DNA of 24,277 nt, taken from NCBI GenBank assembly GCA_045597125.1, contig JAZODR010000050.1, forward strand, positions 1-24,277, in the 5' to 3' direction. The DNA comes from RGIG5579 sp045597125 (GTDB lineage: Bacteria > Bacillota > Clostridia > Oscillospirales > SIG627). The position numbers and the translations under genes were made by a program. Positions 1-7,316 of this stretch are shown here, piece by piece. The notes under the pieces are model-generated. The model ran no database searches and was not told the origin of the DNA. It saw nothing but the letters and a program-made list of their open reading frames with translations. Numbering within the stretch: position 1 is the first letter of the stretch; every line of letters starts with the position of its first letter.

Positions 1-84
1 TTAGTGGCTTTAGCCCGTTGAGGACGGAACGTCCGAAACAAAAGAACCACCCGCTATGCGGGTGCGCGTCGGTGGTTATACCAA

Positions 85-148
85 AAAATTCTCCCCGATG
101 GTACAATAAGGTTGTTCAAGTCTTAGAGTACAACGAAAGGAGAATTTT
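85..148 (+). promoter_or_regulatory. Shine-Dalgarno-sequestering stem in the tnpA leader
   Basis: AAAATTCTCC (85-94) is a perfect 10-base complement of GGAGAATTTT (139-148), which holds the tnpA ribosome binding site and ends directly before the ATG. Inside the 44-base loop GTTGT (111-115) can pair with ACAAC (129-133). An RNA stem that blocks tnpA translation is a known feature of IS200 elements. The pairing is seen directly; its effect here is inferred. Confidence 0.65.
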
Positions 149-604
149 ATGGCAAATCGCACAAACAGTTTAGCACATACAAAATGGTTATGCAAGTACC
201 ATATCGTAATTGTTCCGAAATACCGAAGAAAAGTAATATACTACGAGTATCGGAAAGATCTGCAAGACATAATTAGAACACTATGTAGGTACAAAGAGGT
301 AGAAATATTAGAAGGGCATATGATGCCCGACCACGTACATCTGCTGTTGAGTATCCCGCCCAAGACGAGTATATCCAGTTTTATGGGATACCTAAAGGGA
401 AAAAGTGCGCTAATGATGTTTGATCGGCATGCAAATTTGAAGTACAAATTTGGCAACCGGCACTTTTGGGCAGAAGGATATTATGTAACAACTGTCGGTT
501 TAAATGAAGCAACAATAAAGAAATATATCCAAGACCAAGAGAAAGCAGACATAGCTTTAGATAAGTTAAGTGTAAGAGAATACGAGGATCCCTTTGCCAA
601 ATAA
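149..604 (+). CDS. tnpA: IS200/IS605 family transposase TnpA (Y1 HUH)
   Basis: A 151-residue Y1 transposase, the usual family length, which nicks and joins single-stranded element ends through a 5'-phosphotyrosine intermediate. The HUH metal-binding motif is HVH at residues 62-64, in the context DHVHLLLSI. The likely nucleophile is Tyr126 in KKYIQDQ near the C-terminus, with Gln130 on the same helix. The C-terminus DPFAK is typical of the family. The start is set by GGAG (139-142), seven bases before the ATG. The frame is intact and all catalytic residues are present, so the element may still be active. The 5' leader can pair with the ribosome binding site (separate entry). Family assignment is secure; activity is inference. 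Confidence 0.95.
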   Translation: MANRTNSLAHTKWLCKYHIVIVPKYRRKVIYYEYRKDLQDIIRTLCRYKEVEILEGHMMPDHVHLLLSIPPKTSISSFMGYLKGKSALMMFDRHANLKYKFGNRHFWAEGYYVTTVGLNEATIKKYIQDQEKADIALDKLSVREYEDPFAK

Positions 605-731
605 ACCCCTTTAGGGGTGGCCAAAGCGGCAAAGACTCTAAGGCTTGAACAAAGAGAAAGCCCGCGCCTTTAGACGCGGGTCAGTCCTATGGGCTTTTAG
701 CCCTTGTGCAAACCACCCGTTTGACGGGTGG

Positions 732-1820
732 TCATGATTTTGGTTCTTCGTCAAGGTTCCAAGTAGTTGCTAAAAGGGAGGGGTAATTGTCGCCTTCATA
801 TTTTTGATAATAGAGAGTGAAAATGTCGCCGTTTTTCAGTTCCACCGATGAGGGGTAACCTTGATCCCAATCGGGGGCTTCGGGAGAAATGAGAAAATCT
901 TTGCCCCATGTTTTTCCGCCGTCGCGGGAAATACGAGCGTATTGGCCTTGCTTGCCATATCTGCGTCTTCCGTAAGTAAGGATTAAAGCGCCGGAAGAGT
1001 GAAGCAGGAAATGGGGAGGTGCGCCGTAAACTCCCTCTAAGGGCTCAGGTTTCGTCCAAGTTTTACCGCCGTCATTGGAGAAAGTAGTATAGGTTCTCAA
1101 TTGACCGGGGTAATCGGCAATGGAAATGCGCAATCCGCCAATGATGGTGCCATCAGGAAGCTCACAGAGATGAGGTTCTACAAATCCGGTGGGGTTGTTT
1201 TCGAGATTGGGAATGGTGGAAAGATATTCCCAAGTTTCACCATCATCGTGGCTTTCGTAGGCCATAACAGTTCCGTTTTCGTCACCGTGGTTTTCATTGT
1301 AGAACTCTCTACCAAGGTAGAGGAGGGTTCCGTCTTTTTTACGAATGGGGCCGTGGGGAGCGGAAACGGGAACACGTCTTGGCTCAGACCATGTTTTGCC
1401 ACCGTCACGAGAAATGCGGGTAAAGGAACCGAAGGCTTTTTCTTCTTCGGGAAGAGCTTTCCAAAGCTCACGCATACCCATTGCAAGAGGGGTAGTTAAT
1501 GCGTAATGAGGTTTTGCAGGGGCAGTTTCAAAGAAACTTTCGGGATGATTAAACCAAGTAAGGAGAATATTGTTTTCCCAAATTACAAGACCTGCATCGC
1601 GATCATCTAAATAGGTATCGTTGATAATGATGGGGGAGGACCAAGTTTCGCCCTCGTCATGGCTAACCACCATCAGATTTTTTCCGTAAGGACAGACGTG
1701 ATTTAGTCGATGACCGGAAGAAGCTGCGTACAAGGTGCCGTCCTTGCCCTTGGCAACGGTAGGCCACGCTTGATAACGAAATGCACCCGATGTGCATCGG
1801 GATACAATGGAAAATTTCAT
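732..1820 (-). CDS. Sialidase-like BNR/Asp-box beta-propeller protein
   Basis: A 362-residue protein of the sialidase superfamily (BNR_2-like). Five Asp-box motifs (S-x-D-x-G-x-T-W) are visible at about residues 53-60, 137-144, 190-197, 248-255 and 298-305, spaced as in a six-bladed propeller. No signal peptide is evident, so it probably acts in the cytoplasm, perhaps on imported sugars or glycans. Its substrate cannot be read from the sequence, and many such proteins are not true sialidases. The start at 1820 has GGAGG eight bases upstream. A TTG at 1835 would place that GGAGG inside the coding region and is rejected. The C-terminal core (YPSSVELKNGD...YYQ...ATTW) looks complete, but the last residues EPKS and the TGA stop lie against or inside the IS200 right end. 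The neighbours do not suggest a pathway. Confidence 0.8.
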   Translation of the reverse strand: MKFSIVSRCTSGAFRYQAWPTVAKGKDGTLYAASSGHRLNHVCPYGKNLMVVSHDEGETWSSPIIINDTYLDDRDAGLVIWENNILLTWFNHPESFFETAPAKPHYALTTPLAMGMRELWKALPEEEKAFGSFTRISRDGGKTWSEPRRVPVSAPHGPIRKKDGTLLYLGREFYNENHGDENGTVMAYESHDDGETWEYLSTIPNLENNPTGFVEPHLCELPDGTIIGGLRISIADYPGQLRTYTTFSNDGGKTWTKPEPLEGVYGAPPHFLLHSSGALILTYGRRRYGKQGQYARISRDGGKTWGKDFLISPEAPDWDQGYPSSVELKNGDIFTLYYQKYEGDNYPSLLATTWNLDEEPKS

Positions 1821-1845
1821 AAGAAAAACCTCCAATTTTTTGAAT

Positions 1846-1874
1846 ATTGTAGCATGTTCTGTTTTTTAAGTCAA
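1846..1874 (-). promoter_or_regulatory. Sigma-A promoter of the BNR protein gene
   Basis: On the minus strand, TTGACT (complement of 1869-1874) and TACAAT (complement of 1846-1851) are separated by 17 bases and lie just upstream of the gene starting at 1820. The gene is therefore likely transcribed separately from the regulator behind it. Confidence 0.7.
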
Positions 1875-1886
1875 CAAAAACAGGGA

Positions 1887-2249
1887 TTATTTTTCGATAA
1901 ATTTTTTTAGGCGTTCAAAGGATTGATCACTAATGACGTGCTCAATTCTGCAAGCATCTTGAGAGGCGGTTTCTTCGTCAACTCCAAACTTAATTAAAAC
2001 GCTGCTTATGACAATGTGGCGTTCATAAATTTTTTGCGCATGATTAAGACCTTTTTCGGTGAGTGTAATACACCCTAGAGAGTCTGCGGTAATATAGTTT
2101 TCTTTTTTTAGGCGAGAAACGGCGCGACTCACGCTGGGTTTGGAATAATTCATATGTTCTGCAATATCAATGGAGCGAACAGAGGATTTTTTTTGAGAAA
2201 GAATATAAATTGTTTCCAGATACATTTCTGCGGATGGTTTTAAAGACAT
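1887..2249 (-). CDS. DtxR/MntR-family metal-dependent transcriptional regulator
   Basis: A 120-residue regulator. The N-terminal winged helix-turn-helix (about residues 5-65, with SIDIAEHMNYSKPSVSRAV as recognition region) is followed by the family's metal-binding and dimerisation segment (about 70-118), including the ERHIVISSVLIKFG and RIEHVISD patterns. There is no C-terminal SH3/FeoA-like domain, so it belongs to the short MntR/TroR-like class. It starts at 2249 with GGAG nine bases upstream. It is divergent from feoA-feoB, and its own promoter contains a 19-bp palindrome, so it probably senses Fe(II) or Mn(II), represses the feo operon and regulates itself. The family is confident; the metal and targets are inferred from context. 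Confidence 0.88.
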   Translation of the reverse strand: MSLKPSAEMYLETIYILSQKKSSVRSIDIAEHMNYSKPSVSRAVSRLKKENYITADSLGCITLTEKGLNHAQKIYERHIVISSVLIKFGVDEETASQDACRIEHVISDQSFERLKKFIEK

Positions 2250-2281
2250 AATAAGATCTCCGTCATTTTTTTTACATTTTT

Positions 2282-2310
2282 ATCATATCATAAATATTAT
2301 GATAAATCAA
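2282..2310 (-). promoter_or_regulatory. Promoter of the DtxR-type regulator with embedded palindrome
   Basis: On the minus strand, TTGATT (complement of 2305-2310) and TATGAT (complement of 2282-2287) are 17 bases apart. The spacer and part of the -10 are filled by a 19-bp palindrome, TATCATA-N5-TATGATA (2286-2304). A protein bound there would cover the promoter, which fits autoregulation. Confidence 0.6.
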
Positions 2311-2339
2311 TTATATTCAATAAAATGTGATGAAAACAC

Positions 2340-2391
2340 TTGACAAGATAAAAAATATCTGTATAATAATGGATGGTTAGCAATGGCTAAC
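2340..2391 (+). promoter_or_regulatory. feoA promoter with operator-like palindrome
   Basis: TTGACA (2340-2345) and TATAAT (2362-2367) are separated by 16 bases, a near-consensus sigma-A promoter. The predicted transcription start near 2374 adjoins a perfect palindrome GTTAGC-AATG-GCTAAC (2376-2391), where a repressor would block initiation. The spacer also holds AGATA-N5-TATCT (2346-2360). The TTAG...CTAA half-sites recall DtxR-type iron boxes but are closer together than in the classical 19-bp box. Confidence 0.7.
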
Positions 2392-2417
2392 TCGAAAATG
2401 TTAAGAGGTAAAATTCA

Positions 2418-2636
2418 ATGAATTTGAGAGAAGCAAAAGAAGGAAAAGAATATATCATCAAGCAGATTCAGACGGATGATGAGGAGTTAAACTCTTTTTT
2501 GTTTTCTCTTGGTTGCTACGAAGGGGAGGCTATTACCGTGATTGCTCATCGCAGGAAAGGCATGACTGTTTCCATTAAGGACGCGCGATATAGCATTGAT
2601 CTTGCTTTGGCAGAAGCGATTATCCTTGAAAAATAA
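2418..2636 (+). CDS. feoA: Ferrous iron transport protein A
   Basis: A 72-residue cytoplasmic SH3-like protein, the usual FeoA length, with the family pattern of an N-terminal 'REAKEGKEYIIKQI' strand, a central 'LGCYEGEAITVIAHRRKG' turn and a C-terminal 'YSIDLALAEAIILE' strand. FeoA is thought to interact with FeoB and modulate Fe(II) import. It is the first gene of the operon, with AGAGGT upstream of the ATG at 2418. A 102-base gap with a second GTTAGC palindrome separates it from feoB, longer than usual for these genes. Assignment rests on sequence pattern plus the adjacent feoB. Confidence 0.92.
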   Translation: MNLREAKEGKEYIIKQIQTDDEELNSFLFSLGCYEGEAITVIAHRRKGMTVSIKDARYSIDLALAEAIILEK

Positions 2637-2661
2637 GCTGCGGTTTATTTTTTGAAGAAGA

Positions 2662-2677
2662 GTTAGCGGTGGCTAAC
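2662..2677 (+). promoter_or_regulatory. Second GTTAGC-N4-GCTAAC palindrome, before feoB
   Basis: GTTAGC-GGTG-GCTAAC has both 6-base arms identical to those at 2376-2391 and a different loop. It lies in the feoA-feoB gap, 61 bases before the feoB start. It may be a second operator or, as RNA, a 6-bp stem with a tetraloop. I see no convincing -35/-10 pair around it. Confidence 0.6.
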
Positions 2678-2738
2678 TTTGAAAGAAACGTAATTTGATT
2701 CAACAAACGGATGAAAGTATAGATGAGGAGGAAAATAA

Positions 2739-4763
2739 ATGAGAATTGCTTTAACAGGCAACCCCAACTCAGGTAAGACCACCATGTACAATGCTCTGAC
2801 CGGCCGCAATGAAAAGGTTGGCAACTGGGCAGGTGTTACCGTCGATAAAAAAGAACACCAGATTAAGAAGGTGTACGCAGGAAAACACACCATCACTGCG
2901 GTTGACCTCCCCGGTGCGTACTCTATGTCGCCCTTTACCAGTGAAGAGAGTGTTACCAGTTCTTACGTAAAGAATGAAAATCCAGATGTGATCATCAATA
3001 TCGTGGATGCAGACAACCTGAGCCGCAGCCTGTTTTTTACGACACAACTTTTGGAGCTTGGTATTCCCGTTGTGGTAGCACTCAATAAGTGTGATATTGG
3101 TAAGAAAAAGGGTAATACCATTGATGCAGACGTGCTTTCTCAAAAGCTAGGATGTCCTGTAATCAAAACAATTTCTACCTCCGCTGACGGTTTGCAGGCT
3201 CTGATTGAGACAGCCGCAAAGCAGGTTGGAACAAAGCAGATTGCTCCTTATGTGGAAGGTACATTTGACTTGACCGATAAAAGGCAAGCGGCGCAGGCTG
3301 ACCGCAAACGGTTTGCATTTGTCAATAATATTGTAAAAGAGGTTGAGGTTCGCAAGGTTTTGACCCGAGAAAAGAACTTCGGAGATAAGATTGATGCGGT
3401 TCTGACCAATAAGTGGCTGGGTATTCCGATCTTTGCCGCAGTAATGTTTTTGGTGTTTTATATTTCTCAGACGACTCTCGGCACCTGGATTGCTGAAGGC
3501 GTCGAGGTTGGCGGAAAGTTTGTTCCCGGACTCGTGCCGATTCTGGAAACGTTTCAGAGTTGGGTAGGCGGTTTGCTTGAGAATGCAAGTCCTTTGCTGT
3601 CTGCGATTCTGGTAGATGGTGTGATCGGCGGTGTGGTTGCTGTTGTCGGCTTTCTTCCCCTGGTTATGGTGATGTATTTTCTGATCGCTTTGCTGGAAGA
3701 CTGCGGATATATGTCCCGTGCAGCAGTTGTTCTGGATCCTATTTTTAAGAAGGTTGGTCTTTCCGGTAAATCCGTGATTCCCTTCGTGATTACCGTAGGC
3801 TGTGCGGTACCCGGTGTTATGGCAAGTCGTACCATCCGTGATGAGCGTGAACGCAGAGCTACCGCTATGCTGGCTCCCTTTATGCCTTGCGGTGCGAAGA
3901 TTCCCGTTATTGCTTTGTTTGCAGGGGCATTCTTTGGCGATGCTTGGTGGGTTAGTGCATTGATGTATTTTGCAGGAATTGCACTGATCTTCTTGGGTGC
4001 TTTGCTCATTAACCTGATCACCGGTCACAAGGTGAGAAAATCCTTCTTCATCATTGAGCTTCCCGCATATAAGGTTCCTTCCTTGTGGGGTGCATTCAAG
4101 TCGATGTGCAGCCGAGGTTGGGCTTACATTGTGAAAGCGGCTACCATTATCCTGCTCTGTAATATGGCGGTGCAGCTGATGCAGAGCTTTACTTGGAGTT
4201 TTACCGTTGCGGAACGTGCAGACCAGTCTATTCTGGCGTCCATTGCTTCTCCCTTTGCATATCTTCTCGCTCCCGTTGTGGGCGTTCTTTCCTGGCAGTT
4301 GGCAGCAGCAGCCATCACCGGTTTTATTGCGAAGGAAAACGTAGTCGGAACTCTGGCGGTATGTTTTGTGGGACTTGAAAATCTGATTGATACTGAGGAG
4401 CTTGCTATGATGGAGGGCGCAGGAAGTGAGGTTGCCGGCATTATGGCCATCACCAAGGTTGCCGCTTTGGCTTACCTGATGTTTAACCTTTATACACCTC
4501 CTTGCTTTGCGGCTATTGGTGCAATGCGCGCAGAAATGAAGAGTGCAAAATGGCTCTGGGGCGGCATCGGTCTTCAGTTTGCTGTAGGCTATACCGTATC
4601 TTACTTGGTTTACACCATCGGCTCTTTGATTGTGGGCGATACATTGAATGTGAGTGCTACCATCGGCGGTCTTCTCATTGTTATTGCCATGGTGGGAGCC
4701 GTGGTCAGCCTCATCGTGAATACCAATAAAAAGCTGAACGGTGCAAACAAATGGAAAATATAA
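2739..4763 (+). CDS. feoB: Ferrous iron transport protein B (GTPase permease)
   Basis: A 674-residue inner-membrane Fe(II) transporter. The N-terminal G domain shows G1 GNPNSGKT (residues 7-14), the G2 region around GNWAGVTVD (28-36), G3 DLPG (56-59) and G4 NKCD (116-119). A short linker follows (about 165-220), then the hydrophobic core with two 'Gate' regions, including the conserved segments GCAVPGVMASRTI and APFMPCGAKIPV (the Cys implicated in iron passage). The length is normal for Clostridia, and no regulator domain is fused at the C-terminus. The start at 2739 has GAGGAGG upstream. Its 3' end overlaps the small Cys-rich gene by 13 bases, suggesting translational coupling. Confidence 0.97.
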   Translation: MRIALTGNPNSGKTTMYNALTGRNEKVGNWAGVTVDKKEHQIKKVYAGKHTITAVDLPGAYSMSPFTSEESVTSSYVKNENPDVIINIVDADNLSRSLFFTTQLLELGIPVVVALNKCDIGKKKGNTIDADVLSQKLGCPVIKTISTSADGLQALIETAAKQVGTKQIAPYVEGTFDLTDKRQAAQADRKRFAFVNNIVKEVEVRKVLTREKNFGDKIDAVLTNKWLGIPIFAAVMFLVFYISQTTLGTWIAEGVEVGGKFVPGLVPILETFQSWVGGLLENASPLLSAILVDGVIGGVVAVVGFLPLVMVMYFLIALLEDCGYMSRAAVVLDPIFKKVGLSGKSVIPFVITVGCAVPGVMASRTIRDERERRATAMLAPFMPCGAKIPVIALFAGAFFGDAWWVSALMYFAGIALIFLGALLINLITGHKVRKSFFIIELPAYKVPSLWGAFKSMCSRGWAYIVKAATIILLCNMAVQLMQSFTWSFTVAERADQSILASIASPFAYLLAPVVGVLSWQLAAAAITGFIAKENVVGTLAVCFVGLENLIDTEELAMMEGAGSEVAGIMAITKVAALAYLMFNLYTPPCFAAIGAMRAEMKSAKWLWGGIGLQFAVGYTVSYLVYTIGSLIVGDTLNVSATIGGLLIVIAMVGAVVSLIVNTNKKLNGANKWKI

Positions 4764-4900
4764 TCATTATTGTAATTTTGGTTTCGATTCCGGCGGGGAT
4801 TATTTGGTATCTTTCTCGCGCGAAAAAGAGAGGAGAGACCTGCATCGGCTGCCCTTATTCCAAAAAATGCAGGGGAAGTTGTAATGGCGAAAAAAAATAA
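4751..4900 (+). CDS. FeoB-associated Cys-rich membrane protein (FeoC-like small partner)
   Basis: A 49-residue protein. Residues 3-22 form one hydrophobic helix (ENIIIIVILVSIPAGIIWYL), followed by a basic stop-transfer patch (RAKKRG) and a cytoplasmic Cys cluster with Cys at 31, 34, 40 and 44 (C-x2-C-x5-C-x3-C). This matches the small 'FeoB-associated Cys-rich membrane protein' family found next to feoB in Firmicutes. The start overlaps the end of feoB by 13 bases in another frame. The cluster may bind iron or an Fe-S centre and influence FeoB. Family assignment is confident from position and pattern; function is inferred. Confidence 0.88.
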   Translation: MENIIIIVILVSIPAGIIWYLSRAKKRGETCIGCPYSKKCRGSCNGEKK

Positions 4901-4903
4901 AGT

Positions 4904-4936
4904 AAAAGAAGCAGAGAAATTTTCTCTGCTTCTTTT
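4904..4936. terminator. Bidirectional terminator between feo operon and pnp
   Basis: AAAAGAAGCAGAGAAA (4904-4919) is perfectly complementary to TTTCTCTGCTTCTTTT (4921-4936), and T-runs follow on both strands. It sits four bases after the small Cys-rich gene and eight bases after the pnp stop on the other strand, so it serves both convergent units. Confidence 0.85.
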
Positions 4937-4943
4937 TTTAAAA

Positions 4944-7040
4944 TTATTCTTCGTCCATTACGTCTTTGCGAGAGAGATTGATTCTGCCTTTGTCGTCGAT
5001 TTCAATGAGTTTTACTTTCATCTTGTCGCCGACCTTGCATACATCCTCAACCTTTTCTACGCGCTTCTTATCCAACTTGGAAATGTGAACCAGACCTTCC
5101 TTGCCGGGGGCGAATTCAACGAAAGCGCCAAAGGTCATCAGACGGGTAACGGTACAGTCTTCGAATACCATACCTACTTCGGGCTCGAATACGATGGCAT
5201 CAACGATCTTCTTCGCGGCATACGCACTGTCGCGATTTACTGCAGAAATAAATACGCTTCCGTCATCTTCAATATCAATTTTGGCACCGGTATCAGCGCA
5301 AATTTTCTGAATCACTTTACCGCCGGAACCGATTACTTCGCGAATCTTATCGGGGTGAATCTTCATGGAAATCATCTTGGGAGCAAACTCAGATACATCT
5401 TCTCTGGGTGCGGGGATTGCCTTGAGCATAACCTCGTCCAGAATGTAGAGTCTTGCTTTGTGAGTGGTTTCCAGAGCTTGTTTGATAATCTCGGGAGTCA
5501 GACCGTCAATCTTCAGGTCCATCTGGATAGCAGTGATACCCTTGTGCGTACCTGCAACTTTAAAGTCCATATCGCCGAAGAAGTCTTCCAGACCCTGAAT
5601 GTCAATCATGGTATCCCACTCGTCGCCCTCAGTGATTAGGCCACAGGAAATACCTGCTACGGGAGCGGTGATGGGAACACCCGCATCCATCAGAGCAAGG
5701 GTAGAACCGCAAATGGAGCCCTGAGAGGTGGAGCCGTTGGAAGAAACGATCTCGGAAACCAGACGGATGGTGTAGGGGAAGTCTTCCAGAGAGGGGAGAA
5801 CGGGTTCCAGAGCTCTTTCTGCAAGAGCACCGTGACCGATTTCGCGTCTGCCGGGACTTCTGGAAGCCTTGGCTTCGCCTACGGAATAGCCGGGCATATT
5901 GTAGTGGTGCATATATCTCTTGTACTCTTCGGTATCAACACCGTCCAGCATTTGCTGGTCGGCAATGGAGCCGAGGGTTGCAAGGGTGAGCACCTGGGTT
6001 TGACCTCTGGTGAACAGACCGGAGCCGTGTACACGGGGAATAAGACCAACCTCGGAAGCGAGGGGTCTGATCTCGTCCATTCTTCTGCCGTCAACGCGCT
6101 TCTTCTCGTCCAGGAGCCAGCGGCGAACCACGAACTTCTGTAATTTGTAAACACATTCATTGATCATCAGACGGCTATCGGGATAGATCTCGTCAAATTT
6201 TGCATAAATCTTCTCGTAAACCACCTGCATGCGCTCGTCGCGTACGGTCTTGTCATCGGTGTCAAGGGCAGATTTCACATCCTCAATGGCAAATTCCTTG
6301 ATGGCCTCGAACATATCGTGGTCAACTTCGCAGGAAGGATAGGAGAATTTGGGTTTGCCGATCTCGGCAACGATGCTGTTGATGAATGCAACCAGACCGC
6401 GGATTTCTTGGAAAGCGGTCATAATGGCATCGTACATTTGTTCATCGGAAACTTCCTTGGCACCTGCTTCGATCATAACGACCTTCTTCTCGCTGGCGGC
6501 AACGGTAAGCTCCAGAGTACTCTTTTCTCTCTCGGCGAGCGTGGGGTTGATGACAATCTTTCCGTCAACCATACCAACGAATGCACCGCCGATGGGTCCG
6601 TTCCAAGGAATATCGGAAATGGACAGAGCAATGGATGCACCAATCATAGCGGCAATCTCGGGAGAGTTGTCCTGATCTACGGCAAGGGTCAGAAGGGAAA
6701 TGCAAACGTCATTTCTCAGATCCTTGGGGAACAGGGGGCGAATGGGTCTGTCAATCACACGGCTGGTCAAAATTGCTTTGGTAGAGGGTCTGCCTTCGCG
6801 TCTGTTGAAGCTACCGGGGATACGGCCCACTGCATACAGTCTTTCCTCGTAATCTACAGACAGGGGAAGAAAATCAATACCGTCTCGGGGAGCGGCACTT
6901 GCAGTAGCATTTGCCAGAATGCAAGTGTCACCGTAACGAACCAGACAGGAGCCGTTGGCAAGCTGACTGATTTTACCGGTCTCGATAATCAGGGGTCTGC
7001 CCGCAAACTCGTATTTGAAGATTCTGTGATTTTCAAACAT
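4944..7040 (-). CDS. pnp: Polyribonucleotide nucleotidyltransferase (PNPase)
   Basis: A 698-residue trimeric 3'-5' phosphorolytic exoribonuclease acting in cytoplasmic mRNA decay. Domain order is RNase PH-like core 1 (about 15-145), a helical linker (about 245-330), core 2 (about 330-465, with the phosphate-binding SNGSTSQGSICGSTLA stretch), a KH domain (about 555-615, motif IGSGGK) and an S1 domain (about 625-692, VTRLMTFGAFVEF...GLVHISKL). All parts are present at normal length. It lies 12 bases downstream of rpsO in the conserved rpsO-pnp arrangement. There is no clear Shine-Dalgarno sequence before the ATG at 7040 (CGGTCCGTCGT precedes it), so it may depend on coupling with rpsO translation. 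Confidence 0.98.
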   Translation of the reverse strand: MFENHRIFKYEFAGRPLIIETGKISQLANGSCLVRYGDTCILANATASAAPRDGIDFLPLSVDYEERLYAVGRIPGSFNRREGRPSTKAILTSRVIDRPIRPLFPKDLRNDVCISLLTLAVDQDNSPEIAAMIGASIALSISDIPWNGPIGGAFVGMVDGKIVINPTLAEREKSTLELTVAASEKKVVMIEAGAKEVSDEQMYDAIMTAFQEIRGLVAFINSIVAEIGKPKFSYPSCEVDHDMFEAIKEFAIEDVKSALDTDDKTVRDERMQVVYEKIYAKFDEIYPDSRLMINECVYKLQKFVVRRWLLDEKKRVDGRRMDEIRPLASEVGLIPRVHGSGLFTRGQTQVLTLATLGSIADQQMLDGVDTEEYKRYMHHYNMPGYSVGEAKASRSPGRREIGHGALAERALEPVLPSLEDFPYTIRLVSEIVSSNGSTSQGSICGSTLALMDAGVPITAPVAGISCGLITEGDEWDTMIDIQGLEDFFGDMDFKVAGTHKGITAIQMDLKIDGLTPEIIKQALETTHKARLYILDEVMLKAIPAPREDVSEFAPKMISMKIHPDKIREVIGSGGKVIQKICADTGAKIDIEDDGSVFISAVNRDSAYAAKKIVDAIVFEPEVGMVFEDCTVTRLMTFGAFVEFAPGKEGLVHISKLDKKRVEKVEDVCKVGDKMKVKLIEIDDKGRINLSRKDVMDEE

Positions 7041-7052
7041 ACGACGGACCGA

Positions 7053-7316
7053 TTACTTTCTCAGACCGAGCTTCTCGATGATCGCTCTGTAACGGTTGAT
7101 GTCCTTCTTCTGCAGATAGTTCAGAAGGTTTCTTCTGTGACCGACCATCTTCAGCATACCTCTGCGGGAGTGGTGGTCCTTCTTGTTGGCCTTGAGATGC
7201 TCGGTGAGCGTATTGATTCTCGAGGTCAGGATTGCGATCTGGACCTCAGGGGATCCGGTATCGCCTTCTTTGGTTGCGTAAGTGGTAATGATTTGCTGCT
7301 TTTCTTCTTTCAGCAT
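7053..7316 (-). CDS. rpsO: 30S ribosomal protein S15
   Basis: An 87-residue primary 16S rRNA-binding protein of the small subunit platform. It carries the conserved GDTGSPEVQIAILTSRI and HSRRGMLKMVGHRRNLL segments (the rRNA-binding helices) and ends in the usual IEKLGLRK. The start at 7316 has GGAGGTG seven bases upstream; in-frame upstream ATGs, which would add up to 30 residues, have no such site and are rejected. S15 commonly represses its own translation, and the leader here contains a stem that can hide the ribosome binding site. It is transcribed with pnp. Confidence 0.98.
   Translation of the reverse strand: MLKEEKQQIITTYATKEGDTGSPEVQIAILTSRINTLTEHLKANKKDHHSRRGMLKMVGHRRNLLNYLQKKDINRYRAIIEKLGLRK

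Larger units (their letters stand above)
45..732 (+). mobile_element. IS200-type insertion sequence (IS200/IS605 family, tnpA only)
   Basis: A single-gene element of the HUH single-strand transposase family. The ends are subterminal hairpins, not inverted repeats, as the family requires. The left hairpin has an inner stem ACCCGC (49-54)/GCGGGT (58-63) inside an outer AACCACC (45-51)/GGTGGTT (71-77). The right hairpin is a perfect ACCACCCGT-TTG-ACGGGTGGT at 712-732. The two share the AACCACCCG core. Between tnpA and the right end there are further small stems: ACCCC/GGGGT near 604-617, CCCGCG/CGCGGG at 661-680 and GGGCT/AGCCC near 691-703. No tnpB is present. The true cleavage sites normally lie some bases outside the hairpins, so the element probably extends a little beyond these limits on both sides. 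Bases 1-44 carry two more short hairpins (6-15 and 22-34) and could be element or flank. Confidence 0.8.

Noticed and set aside
604..711. Structured region after tnpA as a guide (omega-like) RNA
   Set aside because: The element has no tnpB or iscB, and the hairpins are explained as parts of the IS right end; nothing specific supports a guide RNA.
1821..1835. TTG at 1835 as the start of the BNR protein
   Set aside because: The GGAGG site lies inside that extension and is correctly spaced for the ATG at 1820.
2346..2360. AGATA-N5-TATCT in the feoA promoter spacer as a main operator
   Set aside because: Short arms in very AT-rich DNA; a chance match is likely and it is not repeated elsewhere, unlike the GTTAGC palindrome.
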